A stretch of DNA of 64,000 nucleotides, from contig CALGKB010000010.1 in the NCBI GenBank assembly GCA_937927915.1, positions 1-64,000 on the forward strand, written 5' to 3'. The notes below the pieces were generated by a model that was not told the DNA's origin, did no database searches, and saw only the letters and a list, made by a program, of their open reading frames with translations. Both the position numbers and the translations under genes were made by a program. The DNA is from an uncultured Pseudanabaenaceae cyanobacterium (lineage in GTDB: Bacteria > Cyanobacteriota > Cyanobacteriia > Pseudanabaenales > Pseudanabaenaceae). Below are positions 25,853-33,569 of the stretch, piece after piece (position 1 is the stretch's first letter; every line of letters begins with the position of its first letter).

Positions 25853-26841
25853 TTAATACAGCCAGCTGTTGCAGTATGAATGTGCTTTGCCTGTGGTTGC
25901 CGTGTGCTCAACTTCATCGAGGTTAAATTGCAAGTGCACAGCTTTGGGGCATTGTTCCGTGTGACAGGATGAAGTTGCATAGCCAGGTTTTATCAACAAG
26001 GCTTCTTGCATCAAGTTTCTGTGATTTACAGTCGCACCTACATGATCAAAGTGAGAAAAAGTTCTTTCAATTAATCCATCACAATATCTAGTAACATAAT
26101 AATTTATACGATACTTATTTTCCTTCCACATTGACATTGCAAAGCTACAGGGCAGATCGCGCGCAATTCTGACCAAATCTGCTGCATCGTCTTCTGACCA
26201 TTGTTGATAATAATCTGTATGTCTGCCAATGTAAGGCGGGTCAAGATACACAAAATCATCTTCCGTCACGTTTTCAAGAACATTTCGCCAATCTCCAACA
26301 CGAAACTCCCAATCTTTGTCATGCATTATTTTACGTATTTGTGAAATTTGATTGACTATCTTGGTCACATAAGCTTGACGAAAGCGGTCTGGTTTGCGAC
26401 AAAAAGGCACATTGAACTCCCCTTTACTGTTAAAGCGCATCACCCCGTTGAAACACGACCTGTTAAGAAAGATAAAGTCTAGCGGATTTCGACTTTTATT
26501 GAAGCGCTCCCTTACTTCATAATAGTAATCTTCACCCCTTGATAACAATTTTTACCTTCTGATGTCAAATATTTCCTTACTTCTTCAGGTGACAAACTTC
26601 CATCGTAAATCATCTGATATAGCCTGATGATATGGGGGTTAATATCATTGACTAATGCATGTTCTGGCTGTACATTGAACAAAACTACCCCTGAACCAAG
26701 GAATGGCTCAATCCATCGCCCCTTTCCTTTCCAAGAAATATTGCTTAAAATGAATTTGACAAGTTTGGTCTTGATCCCCTGACATTTTATCGGGGGCACA
26801 ATAACTTGTTTTACTGTGCGAGGTAAAACCTGAACAATCAC
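25853..26841 (-). pseudogene. EcoRV-type DNA adenine methyltransferase, frameshifted
   Basis: Two abutting frames make up one Dam-related (D12 class) N6-adenine methyltransferase that closely follows M.EcoRV as I remember it. The first frame (26841 to 26512) has VPPIKCQGIKTKLV and the SAM motif PFLGSGVV. The second (26548 to 25853) has DYYYEVRERFN, FLNRSCFNGVMRFNSKGEFN, the catalytic DPPYIGRH and HVGAT. Adding one A to the five-A run at 26549-26553 joins them exactly, through E-G-K-K-L-L-S-R-G-E-D-Y. The C-terminus runs about 45 residues past the last family-like part. It lies 50 bases behind the matching endonuclease. The shift could be a phase-variable tract, an assembly error or decay. Confidence 0.85.
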
Positions 26842-26891
26842 TTTGCCAAGCCTTTATATTTCAAGTAACTGCGTAAATTAGTGTACGGTGG

Positions 26892-27620
26892 TCAGTTTAA
26901 TTCCAATGCTCTTGCCATATCTTTGGTCAGGTAATACATCTAGTAGTCATCAAAAATATCTTCTCCTAAAGAACCGAACGGACCAGAACCACTTACAAGT
27001 TTATCAATCTCCGTAACCGAACCAATATTCTTGGTATTACCACTTCCTGGACAATCAGATGCAATGCGATATTTTTCCTGCGCAAAGAATTGAAAGTCCT
27101 TAATGACAGAGGTAATCCGCTCCAGTTCATCGAGGGTATATCTTCTTCGCTCATCAATTGCCTTATCTGTCTTTGAGTAGATTACACCAAGAACAAAGTG
27201 ACCGCTATAAGAGCCATAAGGAAAAGTTATGTTTTTGGTGCTATTTCTTTCTCGAAAGTATCCAGTAAAAGTGCCGAGTATCATACCATTCACGCGGTTG
27301 CCATCAATTCTATAGGTGCTCTTCAAATCGAGCGCGAAACGATGACCATCGTCGTCTACAAAACTTATATCTGGGTAAAAGTTCTGTTGTTCCGATAACA
27401 CCATCTTTAAGCGATGCTTTTCGGCGAAGGGTGCCAGTTCTGGGAACAATCAAAGTTCCATAATCTTTGAGATAACTTTGGTGTCCACAGAAATAGTGTA
27501 GATGTTCTTAGATATATCAATAAAGCCTTTGATAATCCAGTCACCCCTTGGAGTTGCAACTCTTGTATTGAAACTTCCTATTTCTGTCTGGGGTACGGTC
27601 AAAAAATCTTGCTTATTCAT
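26892..27620 (-). pseudogene. EcoRV-like type II restriction endonuclease with two in-frame stops
   Basis: Read from the ATG at 27620 (inside the end of purN) one continuous frame of 242 codons ends at 26892, close to the length of EcoRV. It is interrupted by TGA at codon 57 (27452-27450) and TAG at codon 227 (26942-26940). The homology runs across both stops: DTKVISKIMEL before the first, then EQQNFYPDISF and FALDLKSTYR with the P-D...D-x-K active site (Asp 84, Asp 98, Lys 100). The core also has STKNITFPYGSYSGHFVLGV and GSGNTKNIGSV. The TAG sits where EcoRV has the Trp of its D-Y-W motif. The enzyme would cut GATATC, by family inference. It is almost certainly inactive. Confidence 0.88.
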
Positions 27621-28206
27621 TTAACTGCCTCAACCGTTGCAGATATGCACCGATCGTTTTAGGATATATCTTATGCTCTGCCTGTTGAATGCGCTGATGT
27701 AGGGTTTCTACCGTATCTCCTGGTAGAACCGGCACGGGGACTTGGGCGAGAATGGGTCCCCGATCGACTTCCAGAGTGACAATGTGCACAGTACATCCCG
27801 TGATTTTTACGCCATACTCCAGGGCTTGTTGGACGGCACGATGACCGGGAAAACTAGGCAACAAACTGGGATGAATGTTGAGAATGCGATGGGGAAAGCG
27901 ATCGATTAAAACCTGGGTGACAATGCGCATCCAGCCCGCCATAACTACAAGGTCAACCTGGTACTGTTCTAGGGTATGGGCAAGGCGATCGTCTAATAAT
28001 TCCCTGCTGGCAAATTCCCGATGGTTGAGGAGGACATGGGGAATACCACGTTCTTGGCATCTCTCCCGCACAGGGGCATCGGGGTTGTTGTAGATGACCA
28101 CAGCAATTTGGGCGTTGAGTTCACCAGCAGCGATGGCGTCAGCGATCGCCACCAAGTTACTGCCCTTACCAGAAGCGAGAATACCAAGTTGCGGCACAGA
28201 GTACAT
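27613..28206 (-). CDS. purN: Phosphoribosylglycinamide formyltransferase
   Basis: PurN transfers a formyl group from 10-formyl-tetrahydrofolate to GAR in purine synthesis. The 197-residue protein has the substrate loop LASGKGSNLVAI at the start, VVMAGWMRIV, the catalytic ILNIHPSLLPSFPG with its Asn and His, and TVHIVTLEVDRGPILAQ near residue 150, which includes the conserved Asp. The decayed restriction gene starts inside its last codons, so the foreign pair was placed directly behind it. Confidence 0.95.
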   Translation of the reverse strand: MYSVPQLGILASGKGSNLVAIADAIAAGELNAQIAVVIYNNPDAPVRERCQERGIPHVLLNHREFASRELLDDRLAHTLEQYQVDLVVMAGWMRIVTQVLIDRFPHRILNIHPSLLPSFPGHRAVQQALEYGVKITGCTVHIVTLEVDRGPILAQVPVPVLPGDTVETLHQRIQQAEHKIYPKTIGAYLQRLRQLNE

Positions 28207-28256
28207 CGGGATGGCGAATAAATGGGGTATTTTAGAATTTTGGCAGGAAGATGACT

Positions 28257-29168
28257 ATGGAGCAACTAAAAGGTAGAGATTTGCTAAGTATTGCTGACCT
28301 CAACCGCGAGGAAATCCTGGGGCTACTGCAGCGGGCAAAGTCCTACAAAGGGGGAGGGGAGACTCCTAATTACAGGGGGAAAACCCTAGGTCTATTGTTC
28401 CGCAAAGCCTCAACACGTACGCGGGTTAGTTTTTCTGTGGCGATGTACCATCTGGGGGGGCAAGTGATTGACCTCGATCCCAATGTCACCCAAGTCAGCC
28501 GCGGGGAACCGATCGCTGATACCGCCAGAGTCCTCGATCGCTATGTTGATATTCTCGCCATTCGCACCTTCGACCAGGAAGAACTCGTCACTTTTGCCCA
28601 TTACTGCCGTATTCCTGTGATTAACGCCCTTACCGATCGGGAACATCCCTGTCAAATTTTGGCGGACTTGCTCACCATGGAGGAAAATTTTGGCAGCTTC
28701 CAGGGATTGACGGTCGCCTATTTGGGAGATGGGAATAATGTGGCGCACTCTTTGTTGCTAGCTTGTGCCCTGGTGGGGATTAACATTCGTTTAGCTTGTC
28801 CCCCGCGATTTTACCCCCTACAAGAGATTGTGGAATTAGCACAAGGTTATGCCAAGGGCACGGAAATTACACTTACCCCAGACCCCCAGGTAGCGGTGAA
28901 GGATGCCCATGTCCTCTATACCGATGTTTGGGCTAGTATGGGGAAGGAGCAGGAGCAGAGCGATCGGATGCCAATTTTTATGCCCTACCAACTCAATCAG
29001 CAACTCCTGGACCTAGCGCGCCCCGATAGTATAGTCCTGCACTGTCTCCCCGCCCACCGCGGCGAAGAAATTACTGCTGAAGTCTTGGAAGGCTCCCACT
29101 CCCGTGTCTGGGACCAGGCAGAAAACCGTATGCACGTGCAGAAAGCCCTCATTGCCTCCCTCCTGTGA
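28257..29168 (+). CDS. argF: Ornithine carbamoyltransferase
   Basis: It makes citrulline from ornithine and carbamoyl phosphate in arginine synthesis. The protein has about 303 residues and the motifs STRTR (carbamoyl-phosphate site, near residue 52), HPCQ (DREHPCQILADLL), the DVWASMG loop for ornithine binding and HCLPAHRG near residue 263. I chose the ATG at 28257 because AGGA lies eight bases upstream; the ATG at 28251 is directly abutted by AGGAAG, which leaves no spacing. It is divergent from purN. Confidence 0.95.
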   Translation: MEQLKGRDLLSIADLNREEILGLLQRAKSYKGGGETPNYRGKTLGLLFRKASTRTRVSFSVAMYHLGGQVIDLDPNVTQVSRGEPIADTARVLDRYVDILAIRTFDQEELVTFAHYCRIPVINALTDREHPCQILADLLTMEENFGSFQGLTVAYLGDGNNVAHSLLLACALVGINIRLACPPRFYPLQEIVELAQGYAKGTEITLTPDPQVAVKDAHVLYTDVWASMGKEQEQSDRMPIFMPYQLNQQLLDLARPDSIVLHCLPAHRGEEITAEVLEGSHSRVWDQAENRMHVQKALIASLL

Positions 29169-29171
29169 CCT

Positions 29172-29849
29172 ATGCTGGACACTACTAGCCTGCCCTCTAG
29201 TTCCGACGATACCCCTGTGGATAACGAGGCGCAAAATTTGCTTCCCAACATTCTCCTGTTTGTCCTACGCACTATCTGGCACGATCGGCAGGATTGGTTC
29301 TTTGGTGTAGACATGGCAATTTACCACACCACCGGCGCTAACCCCCGCATCCCCGTTGTCCCCGATGCTTTCCTAAGTTTAGGCGTTCCTCGCAAAAAGG
29401 GGGGCAAGACCCGTCTCAGTTATGTTCTGTGGGAGGAGAACTATATACCACCTATTCTGGTGCTGGAGATGGTTTCCCATACCCCTAAAATGGCAATCTA
29501 TCAACGTCTGGGCGTTCTCTACTACACAATCTATAACCCTGAGTATTGGCAGGGGGACCGCCATCAGCCCTTTGAGGTGTATAAGCTCCAGGTAGGTGAA
29601 CCCTACTGGCTGGAGGAGGTAGAGTTAGGGATAGGGCGTTGTGTAGTTGGAGGGGAGGAACAACTGGCTTGGTTCGATCGCAATGGGCAACGCTTTCTGA
29701 CCCCCGATCAATTGCTAGCACAGGAACGCCTGGAGAAAGAAAAAGCCCTCGCAGAGGCATTGCAAGCTCTACAAGAAAAAGAAAGATTAGCCCAGTACCT
29801 GAGAAATATGGGGATTGACCCCGATAAAGAGGTCGCCAAGCTGTCCTGA
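29172..29849 (+). CDS. Uma2 family endonuclease (DUF820)
   Basis: This 225-residue Uma2/DUF820 protein has the PD-(D/E)XK-like core: NPRIPVVPDAFLSLG gives the first Asp, and PPILVLEMVSHTP with the following K-x-x-x-Y gives the second catalytic strand. GVLYYTIYNPEYW and the PYWLEEVELGIG strands complete it. The C-terminal 45 residues are a charged helix (LEKEKALAEALQALQEKERL) ending in LRNMGIDPD, a tail common in cyanobacterial members. It starts three bases behind argF and may be read through from it. The function of the family is unresolved. Confidence 0.85.
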   Translation: MLDTTSLPSSSDDTPVDNEAQNLLPNILLFVLRTIWHDRQDWFFGVDMAIYHTTGANPRIPVVPDAFLSLGVPRKKGGKTRLSYVLWEENYIPPILVLEMVSHTPKMAIYQRLGVLYYTIYNPEYWQGDRHQPFEVYKLQVGEPYWLEEVELGIGRCVVGGEEQLAWFDRNGQRFLTPDQLLAQERLEKEKALAEALQALQEKERLAQYLRNMGIDPDKEVAKLS

Positions 29850-29891
29850 GGTGCATCCCCCCTGGGCTGGAACAAAATTTTCTAGAATCCC

Positions 29892-29920
29892 TTGACAAGC
29901 TGGGGAGTACGACCTAAAAT
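29892..29920 (+). promoter_or_regulatory. Promoter of tRNA-Asp
   Basis: A perfect TTGACA (29892-29897), a 17-base spacer and TAAAAT (29915-29920) form an almost ideal sigma-70 promoter. It stands 20 bases before the tRNA-Asp gene and predicts a leader of about a dozen bases. Confidence 0.8.
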
Positions 29921-29940
29921 AACAAAGCTACAAAACGCAA

Positions 29941-30014
29941 GGGACTGTAGTTCAATCGGTTAGAGCACCGCCCTGTCACGGCGGAAGTTGCGGGTTCGAG
30001 CCCCGTCAGTCCCG
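29941..30014 (+). tRNA. tRNA-Asp (anticodon GTC)
   Basis: A full cloverleaf of 74 nt is visible. The acceptor stem is GGGACTG/CAGTCCC with discriminator G. The D arm begins GTTCAATCGG, the anticodon stem CCGCC/GGCGG has the loop CTGTCAC (anticodon GTC), and the T arm is GCGGG-TTCGAGC-CCCGT. CCA is not encoded. The gene ends one base before the stop codon of the convergent pentapeptide-repeat gene, so any terminator for it must lie inside that gene. Confidence 0.96.
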
Positions 30015-31745
30015 TCAGCCCTGCAGAGCGTCTAAGAGGAGATGGAAGAGAGGGTGTTCTAGGAGGGGTTGTAACTCAGGGCAGTCCCCGTTTTCCACCG
30101 CTGTTGCTAGGGTCTTGCGGAGGGAGGGATGCCGTTGTACCAGCTCCACTGCCTTTGCGATCGCCGCCATCCGATCGGCTATAGGCTGTTCACTATAGAC
30201 GGCAAGCACCTCATCCAAAATGTGTTTGACCTCAGTGATAGCGATCGTTATGTCGTCCTCAGGTTGGAGGGTAGTCACCTGTTCAATCACTGTGGCTTGG
30301 GGAGTCGCCTCCACCATACTAGCAACAGTACGGCGTTGTTTGACAAATTCATTGGTGCGGTTGAGGGCACGGTTGACAGAATTGAGGCGATTGATCCCCA
30401 AAAATAGGGTATTAATGTACTCACTGTAGGGTAGGGGTTCACGGGAAAATCCCACCACCTCAATCCAATCTTGGTTAGCCCTTGCCTGGTACTCCTCCTC
30501 TAAAGCCTTCCGCAGTAGTTCGTAGGAGAGCATAAATTCATCGTGTAGCCGCGACCGATCGGTTTCTGCCGCTACCGTCATTTTCACTACGACCGTGCCG
30601 TTGCCTTTGTTTTTAATACTGGTAATAGACATCTTAGCTTCGGGGTTGTAGTCCCGCATATCCTGAAAGGTCTGGGAAAATGCCTCCCAGTCTACCCCCT
30701 GCTGAAACACCAGGGACACATAGCTCATCGTCTTTTGGAACATGAGCACAAATTCCTCTGGCTTGAACTTGTCATTGGGGGGATAGCGGTCTTCGTACAG
30801 ACGGGTGAGCAAACCCTGGGGGCGCTCTACCTTAGATTTTAAGTAAATATACTCACATTCCACATCCTTAAGGCGGGTATCGCTATCAATGTCCCAGTTT
30901 TCTAGGCAGACGCCTGTAAATTGGGTGCCCGTGAAGTTGGTTCCCATTGCCTGGGTACCACAGATGTAAGCCTTCATCAGGTCACAGTAGCTGAGGTCGG
31001 CGTAGCGCAGGTCGGCATCGAGGAAATTTGCCCCCGTCATATCCGTATAACTGAGGTCAGCAAAGCGCAGGTCGGCATGGCTAAAATCCACACTGCCCAG
31101 GTAAGCGCGACTCAACCTTGCCCGCACCAGGGTAGCGCTGGAGAGATTGCTCTTAAATAAATTTGCCCGCATTAAATTGGCACGGGTGAGGTCCGCCGCC
31201 CGCAGGATAGCTTCATTGAGGTCAGCGCCGTAGAGGTTACTGCGGATGAGATTGCAAATACTGAGGTCAGCCTGGGTGAGATTGGCGCTCCCTAGGTCGG
31301 CATTGTAGAGGTTAGACCCAAACAGATTGGCATTGGCGAGATTAGCCTTGGGAAAGTGGGCATTGCGGAGGTGTGCTTCGCTTAAATCTGCTTCCGAGAG
31401 GTCAGCCTCGCTTAGATCTGCCCCAAACATATAGGCACCCCGCAGATAGGCACCATGGAGGGAAGCGCCAAACAAATTAGTGCCACTGAGGTCCGCTTCC
31501 CCCAAAAAACAGCCGTTTAGGTTAGCATGGCTGAGATTGGCAGTACTTAAATTGGCGCTGCGGAGATTGGCACCACTTAGGTCTGCCCCTGACAGGTCGA
31601 CGTCAATCAAATCAATGTAACTTAAATCCCTGTCACTGAGGTCGGCGCTTCTGAGGTCAACAGGGGTATCGGGATGCTCCTGCCGCCAGCGATTCCATTC
31701 ATCTAGTCCTTGTTCCAGTAGCTGCAGGTACTCGGCTTTTGCCAT
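30015..31745 (-). CDS. Pentapeptide-repeat protein with conserved C-terminal domain
   Basis: In this 576-residue cytoplasmic protein a short N-terminal region ([20 protein letters not shown]) precedes about 48 tandem A(D/N)Lxx pentapeptides (residues about 30-275), which should form a right-handed quadrilateral beta-helix. The C-terminal 270 residues are a non-repetitive domain ([60 protein letters not shown]) with an all-helical end that finishes [17 protein letters not shown] know no function for it. There is no signal peptide and no membrane helix. The stop codon abuts the convergent tRNA-Asp. Confidence 0.82.
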   Translation of the reverse strand: MAKAEYLQLLEQGLDEWNRWRQEHPDTPVDLRSADLSDRDLSYIDLIDVDLSGADLSGANLRSANLSTANLSHANLNGCFLGEADLSGTNLFGASLHGAYLRGAYMFGADLSEADLSEADLSEAHLRNAHFPKANLANANLFGSNLYNADLGSANLTQADLSICNLIRSNLYGADLNEAILRAADLTRANLMRANLFKSNLSSATLVRARLSRAYLGSVDFSHADLRFADLSYTDMTGANFLDADLRYADLSYCDLMKAYICGTQAMGTNFTGTQFTGVCLENWDIDSDTRLKDVECEYIYLKSKVERPQGLLTRLYEDRYPPNDKFKPEEFVLMFQKTMSYVSLVFQQGVDWEAFSQTFQDMRDYNPEAKMSITSIKNKGNGTVVVKMTVAAETDRSRLHDEFMLSYELLRKALEEEYQARANQDWIEVVGFSREPLPYSEYINTLFLGINRLNSVNRALNRTNEFVKQRRTVASMVEATPQATVIEQVTTLQPEDDITIAITEVKHILDEVLAVYSEQPIADRMAAIAKAVELVQRHPSLRKTLATAVENGDCPELQPLLEHPLFHLLLDALQG

Positions 31746-31908
31746 TCAAAACTCCGCAAGGGTACTGCTACTATAGGGTAGCTTAACGGCACAAGGAGCT
31801 GTGGTCAATATACAGTATATCTCCTTTGGGCGCAAAAGGGAGGGGATTGTCCAGGCTTGTATTTGGTGAAAAATTGTGCTACAGAATCATGGGAGCTTGC
31901 TACTTTGT

Positions 31909-32427
31909 ATGTCTTTTGTCTCCATTGACAGTGTCCTTGACTGCCTGCAATCCCAGGAAAAGTGGGCACAGGGGAGGCTATGGCGCAAAATTTTTCGTTA
32001 CTGGGAGCAAGCTGTGGGGGATTTGGTCGCTCCCCATACTCGCCCTACGGGTCTGCAGCGACGGATTTTGCAGGTGGCGGTCTCCAGTCCTGTGTGGGCA
32101 CAAACTCTGTCCTTCCAACGCCGATCGATTCTGCAGAAACTGAACCAGCTCATAGAAGAGGACCTCATTGTCGATATTCATTTTTCCACTGCCCGTTGGG
32201 AAAAGATTAACAGTGATAGAAAGATAACAAAGGTGTTAATGCCGACGGATAATATTATTCCCACTACCCCCCAAGAAGCCCTTGATCGCTGTCGTTCTGT
32301 AGTTCAACAGCATAAGAACAAACATCGTTGTCCTCGCTGTGGTGCTCCTGCTGCTGCCTGGGAAATTGCTAGATGGCGACTGTGTCAGCACTGTGCTGTG
32401 CAGTTATTTTTTGCCCATCGGCGATGA
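31909..32427 (+). CDS. DUF721 (DciA-like) protein with zinc-ribbon tail
   Basis: This 172-residue protein has a DUF721 domain in its first 100 residues (WEQAVGDLVAPHTRPTGLQR, then ILQVAVSSPVWAQTLSFQRR). The family includes DciA, a loader or partner of the replicative helicase in bacteria that lack DnaC. The C-terminal 40 residues carry two C-x-x-C pairs (CPRCGA and CQHCAV) that probably bind zinc. I chose the ATG at 31909 because it gives the usual N-terminus; a GTG at 31876 is in frame. The stop overlaps the start of the next gene (ATGA). Confidence 0.72.
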   Translation: MSFVSIDSVLDCLQSQEKWAQGRLWRKIFRYWEQAVGDLVAPHTRPTGLQRRILQVAVSSPVWAQTLSFQRRSILQKLNQLIEEDLIVDIHFSTARWEKINSDRKITKVLMPTDNIIPTTPQEALDRCRSVVQQHKNKHRCPRCGAPAAAWEIARWRLCQHCAVQLFFAHRR

Positions 32428-33542
32428 AGAAGTACTGGCTCAAACTGCTGGTGGTCTGTTTGGTGATCTTCTGTCTGGTGCCATCGGTGGCAGCGATCAC
32501 TGACTTAGAGCAATACCAACGTTTTTTACAATACCAACGGCAACAGATTCAGCAACGCCGAGACCGCCTCGATCGCTTGACCGCCCCTGCCCAAAAACGT
32601 CTAGAGGAACTGCAGTCTAACATCCGCAAAACGGAGACTTATCTAGCAGCCAATGAACAACGCTTATCCCAAATTCGGGCTGAGCTGCAAGAGGTGACAG
32701 AGCGTTATCAGAATCTCAAAGGTGTATTTCAAAGGGCAAAAGCGAGAACGATCGCGCGTCTGCGGTTTCTGCAACGCCAACCTCCTGGTACTTGGTGGCT
32801 TGCCCTCTTGGGTAGTGATAACTTGCAGGAATTTCTCGATCGTCGTCATCAACTCCTTTATTTGCACAAAAAAGACAAAGACTTACTAGCACAACTAAAA
32901 GCCACTGCTGACCAAGTGCTTATGGAGTGGGACAGGATGAAATCCCTGGAAAATGAGGCTCTGTTAGTGCAACAACAACTCAACTACCAAAAACAACTCT
33001 ACACCGCTGAGGCAGAGACACAAAAACAGATTATCGATCGGTTGCAGAAAGACCGTGCTGCCCTAGAAAGAGCAGAAGAACGACTCCTGGAAGACTCGCG
33101 GCGTTTGGCAGGTTGGATTCGTGCCCGCAGTGGCGATAGCTATACCCTACCCCCTGGCAATGGCTACCTTGGCTATCCCACCTATGGCATTGTTACAAGT
33201 CCCTACGGTTGGCGCATCCACCCCATCCTGGGCTATGAAAAATTCCACACGGGCATTGATTTTGGCGCCGACTACGGCACTCCCATTTACGCCGCCCAGG
33301 CAGGTACTGTGATGTGGGCAGACTGGTACGGGGGCTACGGCAATACGATCGTTATCGATCACGGCAATGGCATTGCTACCCTCTATGCTCATTTGCAAAA
33401 CTTTTATGTGCAAGCAGGCGATAGGGTAGAGAAAGGGCAGGTAATTGGCGAAGTGGGATCGACAGGCTTTTCCACTGGACCCCACCTCCACTTTGAACTG
33501 CGGGTGCAAGGTGAACCGATCGATCCCGCTCCCTATCTGTAA
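32424..33542 (+). CDS. Murein hydrolase activator-like M23 peptidase with coiled coil (EnvC/NlpD type)
   Basis: This exported protein of 372 residues opens with a signal peptide (WLKLLVVCLVIFCLVPSVAA). A long coiled coil follows (residues about 25-230, with many Gln, Arg, Leu and Glu). The C-terminus is a LytM domain: SPYGWRIHPILGYEKFHTGID and GPHLHFELR carry the full set of zinc ligands. EnvC-like proteins activate amidases at the septum, but the intact ligands here allow direct peptidase activity. The ATG at 32424 overlaps the stop of the DUF721 gene, which shows coupling; an upstream in-frame ATG would lie inside that gene. Confidence 0.88.
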   Translation: MKKYWLKLLVVCLVIFCLVPSVAAITDLEQYQRFLQYQRQQIQQRRDRLDRLTAPAQKRLEELQSNIRKTETYLAANEQRLSQIRAELQEVTERYQNLKGVFQRAKARTIARLRFLQRQPPGTWWLALLGSDNLQEFLDRRHQLLYLHKKDKDLLAQLKATADQVLMEWDRMKSLENEALLVQQQLNYQKQLYTAEAETQKQIIDRLQKDRAALERAEERLLEDSRRLAGWIRARSGDSYTLPPGNGYLGYPTYGIVTSPYGWRIHPILGYEKFHTGIDFGADYGTPIYAAQAGTVMWADWYGGYGNTIVIDHGNGIATLYAHLQNFYVQAGDRVEKGQVIGEVGSTGFSTGPHLHFELRVQGEPIDPAPYL

Positions 33543-33569
33543 ACATTTGTTATTTGGGAGTCCCCTATA

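Noticed and set aside
26940-27452. Recoded stops (selenocysteine or suppressor) in the EcoRV-like gene
   Set aside because: One stop is TGA and the other TAG, no SECIS-like structure is evident, and the partner methylase is also broken; decay is simpler.
31826-32210. Alternative plus-strand frames overlapping the DUF721 gene
   Set aside because: Only the frame ending at 32427 shows the DUF721 motifs and the zinc-ribbon tail.
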